Origin: Dyadobacter sp. SG02
Lineage (GTDB): Bacteria; Bacteroidota; Bacteroidia; Cytophagales; Spirosomataceae
NCBI RefSeq assembly: GCF_900109045.1
Contig: NZ_FNYL01000002.1
Location: forward strand, 1 to 64,000
DNA length: 64,000 nucleotides
Direction of reading: 5' to 3'
In this document: piece after piece, positions 62,701 through 64,000 of the stretch
Position numbering within the stretch: the first letter of the stretch is position 1
How the letters are laid out: each line of letters begins with the position of its first letter
Notes under the pieces: model-generated
What the model was told of the DNA's origin: nothing
The model's database searches: none
Seen by the model: the letters and a program-made list of their open reading frames with translations, nothing else
Made by a program: the position numbers and the translations under genes

Positions 62701-63377
62701 TAGCGCAACTAATCGAAATCAGGGACTATCCCTTACCTAGGTATTTGTCGTTTACCGGCAAAGGCAGCCAGTATATCCGGCTGCTGTGCGGAGGAGATCC
62801 GGCGGAGCTGGAAGCGTTTACGAAGTCGCTGATCCGCGCCTACACGAGTAAAACCCTCCAAAGCAGTTTCCGTATTCATTTGAATGCCAATCCCAAAGAG
62901 ATCACGGCTAACGGTTCCATTTTGTATGCACTTTCCAGTGATGAGGAGAAAGGCCGCTATAACGAAAACATCGACTTCGTTCATCCCGGTTTCGCTACCG
63001 ACTCCGAGTTAGGTGCCCGGTTAGCGAGCAGGGAGAATCCGTTTTTAATCGGTGAAACTGTGAAAATAGACAGTGCGGTCAATGTCGCAGTTCTCGAAAA
63101 CCTCAACAGTTTCCTGACTAAGACGTTAGCGAATAACGAGATCGTCAGGTTCCTGCGTGATTTCAAAGTCAACGGACTGAAAGAAGCGCTTGCTGCGCTG
63201 GCATGGAACCGGGATATCTACAATGGCGAAGGTCTGATTTACGATAGCTACAAGAAGGTATTGCAGGATTTGCACAAGCAGGACAAGGAGACGACGCTGC
63301 CAGAGTCCCTGTTTTTCTACGCATTGAAAGACGCGCTTTACCGGCTTTCGAAAACTATTAACGATTCCAAATCCTGA
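59772..63377 (+). CDS. large protein with C-terminal Hsp70/actin-type ATPase module
   Basis: The C-terminal half of this 1201-residue cytoplasmic protein is an actin/Hsp70/sugar-kinase ATPase: phosphate-1 loop FAIDFGTSNTHLAF (Asp617-Thr623), connect-1 DPVPESVAPYFF (827-838), phosphate-2 VNVDIGGGTTDVMMF (856-863 core) and adenosine loop LSFTGKGSQYI (995-999 core). The N-terminal ~600 residues are an unrecognised module with LELFDTAFNIIASDRGN, SDCLDVFQLLFN and VSDFLISTTNTTYQ; no known substrate-binding domain follows the ATPase as in DnaK (640 residues). It should bind and hydrolyse ATP. Next to a tubulin-like GTPase, it suggests a two-nucleotide assembly machine. It is followed 7 bases later by a membrane protein. 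Confidence 0.85.
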   Translation: MTTLPYIFRKYKGFNPNEIKCWSPSSGIDPTGFDPEDIAVSRSSSKAGTSIPSPFARLELFDTAFNIIASDRGNLEGTSIYHQLVSDCLDVFQLLFNSKNTDIGFGKKLWFKEWKAGENIEKLKAKGEAHPHNLLARSLEQIFGDKETDRFSDTDSIFLIFYENKLLGGTSPFTLFFTSPNWSRFLKDRLISPHPGTSDGVPFFSDEYRPLHRRDPEFVDYVCKLATQYRYGFTKASSFSKYVNKTIREIEKKESGYQYKFLDYQDAARMPIDGEYDWLKTNLDGKFLMVNEVFFFQQKEEKEKIKIRRVSDFLISTTNTTYQKQVNHQNEPVTVEAPLVLVEGMNIPGDYIEAGVPWNSSTKIPDFLHRGVPLYERKLPLGNTGSEIKYPFVTVSDFLEDYLIEMPFNINAGKFFTGFNGDFKYLLPVKKEYFNFFKLEELKTQLSITMQDGVVSVDLRVPIQNRRAVRDIVFSKKYSKAAKTIVECRAGLGIYPFYQVTGSDPKLTGLNDYTVLLAERNEKQKLDALRFFSYQNFASDAHALSATVQERSTAADIGSGNSTSSSLFFRIRSLFDYMEISYTDNSFIESTGLIIPDFTGRVFSSENLTRAFTFAIDFGTSNTHLAFMQNGEALPKPFTITEADQQMVLLNAPGADQDPVTKFGFYGQFPAIDLTIRREFVPPVILQGKNAISAPFKTATCEIANFNNVEKSSVSLFSHINIGYYIDQEEKNLDGKTAANINYTTNLKWLLENNNDDSNKSRVRLFLTQLLTHIRAKALLNLGKPADLKVVWSVPLSMERGNKAALKAILRDAFKEVFGESGAQLFDPVPESVAPYFFLIKSDADIQETANVVNVDIGGGTTDVMMFMEAAGNREDRYMTTSFRFAGSDIWGNGYKSKLKDNGFIKNYQVYQKNNNINPTELKYFMKAVDDANLNADDIISLLFKYDNFRFADSIVMGNPDLLIVLYLHYAAIVYHLAQLIEIRDYPLPRYLSFTGKGSQYIRLLCGGDPAELEAFTKSLIRAYTSKTLQSSFRIHLNANPKEITANGSILYALSSDEEKGRYNENIDFVHPGFATDSELGARLASRENPFLIGETVKIDSAVNVAVLENLNSFLTKTLANNEIVRFLRDFKVNGLKEALAALAWNRDIYNGEGLIYDSYKKVLQDLHKQDKETTLPESLFFYALKDALYRLSKTINDSKS

Positions 63378-63384
63378 TCTGAAA

Positions 63385-64000
63385 ATGAAGACATTTTGTA
63401 GTTTACTGTTATTGCTGTGTTTAATTGGGGGAGCCCAAGCGGCCGATCCTCCGATCCGGGCGCAAGTTGCCGAACAAACCCGCATAAAGATCCTGAAAGC
63501 ATCGCTTGAATTCCTGGCGACCCAGGGGAAGGATGAGGAAAAGCGTTGTGAAAAATGCGGCACTGCCGACGAACTATTGGAGTTTGGCACCGCCTCCGGA
63601 ATACCAGGGGCAGACAACTTTATGAAAAGGTGGCGGAAAAGACCGATCGACACGACCGCCGCCGGCATCGATTCCAGTCTGACTGCTTTTAGAAATGTGG
63701 TTTTTGCAGGCATAACCACCGGAGCTGAGAAAGAAAAGCGGAAGGAATGGCCTGCGTACGCGGGGTACGAGCAAGAGTTGGATCAGATAGGAGCTGACGC
63801 GAGTGCGAGTTTGGCAAAGCTTAAACCGGTACCTAAAACTCCACCGTCCGGCAGTCCCAAGGGCGGCGAAAATGAGGCTGACATCCCCGACTATTCGTTC
63901 GTCTACATGGCAGCATTATCCATACTGCTGCTGCTTGTGCTCTGGCTTTTTTTACGTATGCGAAAGATCGCGGATGGACTTTCGAAGGCTCATGCGGCAG
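63385..64000 (+). CDS. signal-peptide and membrane-anchor protein of the tubulin/Hsp70 operon (partial)
   Basis: From ATG 63385 the product begins MKTFCSLLLLLCLIGGAQAA, a cleavable leader. A periplasmic region of ~150 residues follows with a helix TRIKILKASLEFLATQG, a CxxC pair in KRCEKCGTADELLEFG, FMKRWRKRP, and a Pro/Gly/Ser linker (KPVPKTPPSGSPKGG). Then a membrane helix YMAALSILLLLVLWLFL and a basic RMRKIADG that would enter the cytoplasm; the frame is still open at the window end after 205 codons. It fits a bitopic connector between periplasm and the cytoplasmic NTPases. No family was recognised; the CxxC may be a zinc or redox site. Confidence 0.75.
   Translation, partial: MKTFCSLLLLLCLIGGAQAADPPIRAQVAEQTRIKILKASLEFLATQGKDEEKRCEKCGTADELLEFGTASGIPGADNFMKRWRKRPIDTTAAGIDSSLTAFRNVVFAGITTGAEKEKRKEWPAYAGYEQELDQIGADASASLAKLKPVPKTPPSGSPKGGENEADIPDYSFVYMAALSILLLLVLWLFLRMRKIADGLSKAHAA

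Overview
The window is from a Bacteroidota chromosome, most likely a Cytophagales member of the Dyadobacter/Spirosoma kind (inference). The evidence is several proteins with type IX secretion (T9SS) C-terminal sorting domains, a PorP/SprF protein paired with a PKD/gliding-motility C-terminal-domain adhesin, a DUF4249 + TonB-receptor pair, ECF sigma/anti-sigma pairs, many lipoproteins and long AT-rich intergenic stretches. No rRNA, tRNA or CRISPR array was seen.

Layout. (1) 1-18.5 kb is a decayed accessory region. It starts with the end of a GRP-type sugar transporter and holds wrecks of an exported alpha/beta hydrolase, a tyrosine integrase with its catalytic core deleted, an HTH regulator tail, a serine recombinase tail, an IS3 transposase, an RHS repeat protein, a thioredoxin-like tail and an orphan N-terminal half of an RluA-type pseudouridine synthase. 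Between them lie small intact genes of toxin-immunity type (SUKH, DUF7660 and others), lipoproteins and a large DUF285-repeat T9SS cargo. An intact BlaI / M56-TonB / OmpH operon with two palindromic operators sits at 4.1-6.9 kb. (2) 18.9-34.4 kb: an ECF sigma factor with a membrane-anchored beta-barrel partner, a lipoprotein, a polytopic membrane protein, two T9SS cargo proteins, a Crp/Fnr regulator, and a lipoprotein / DUF4249 / TonB receptor / outer-membrane protein run. (3) 35-40 kb: PadR regulator + duplicated FtsX permease, the wreck of a second inverted permease, and a TlpA-like thiol oxidoreductase. (4) 40.6-52.3 kb: a long minus-strand run with two tandem sigma/membrane-protein pairs, an M48-like metalloprotease fused to a barrel-like domain, envelope proteins, a PKD adhesin and its PorP/SprF partner. 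These genes look more GC-rich than those of regions 1 and 2.

(5) 52.4-64 kb is the most interesting part. Two divergent operons share a 288-bp control region carrying a long direct repeat. Leftwards: a lipoprotein with a matrixin fold in which the zinc ligands and catalytic Glu all appear replaced, followed by a TPR-CHAT protease-like protein with a C-terminal membrane anchor. Rightwards: a vWA-like lipoprotein, a three-helix membrane protein, a tubulin/FtsZ-like GTPase, a 1201-residue protein with a complete Hsp70/actin-type ATPase module, and a signal-peptide plus membrane-anchor protein running off the window. The combination suggests an envelope-spanning complex powered by a paired tubulin-like GTPase and actin/Hsp70-like ATPase, linked to a CHAT peptidase. 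I know of no experimentally characterised system with this gene set.
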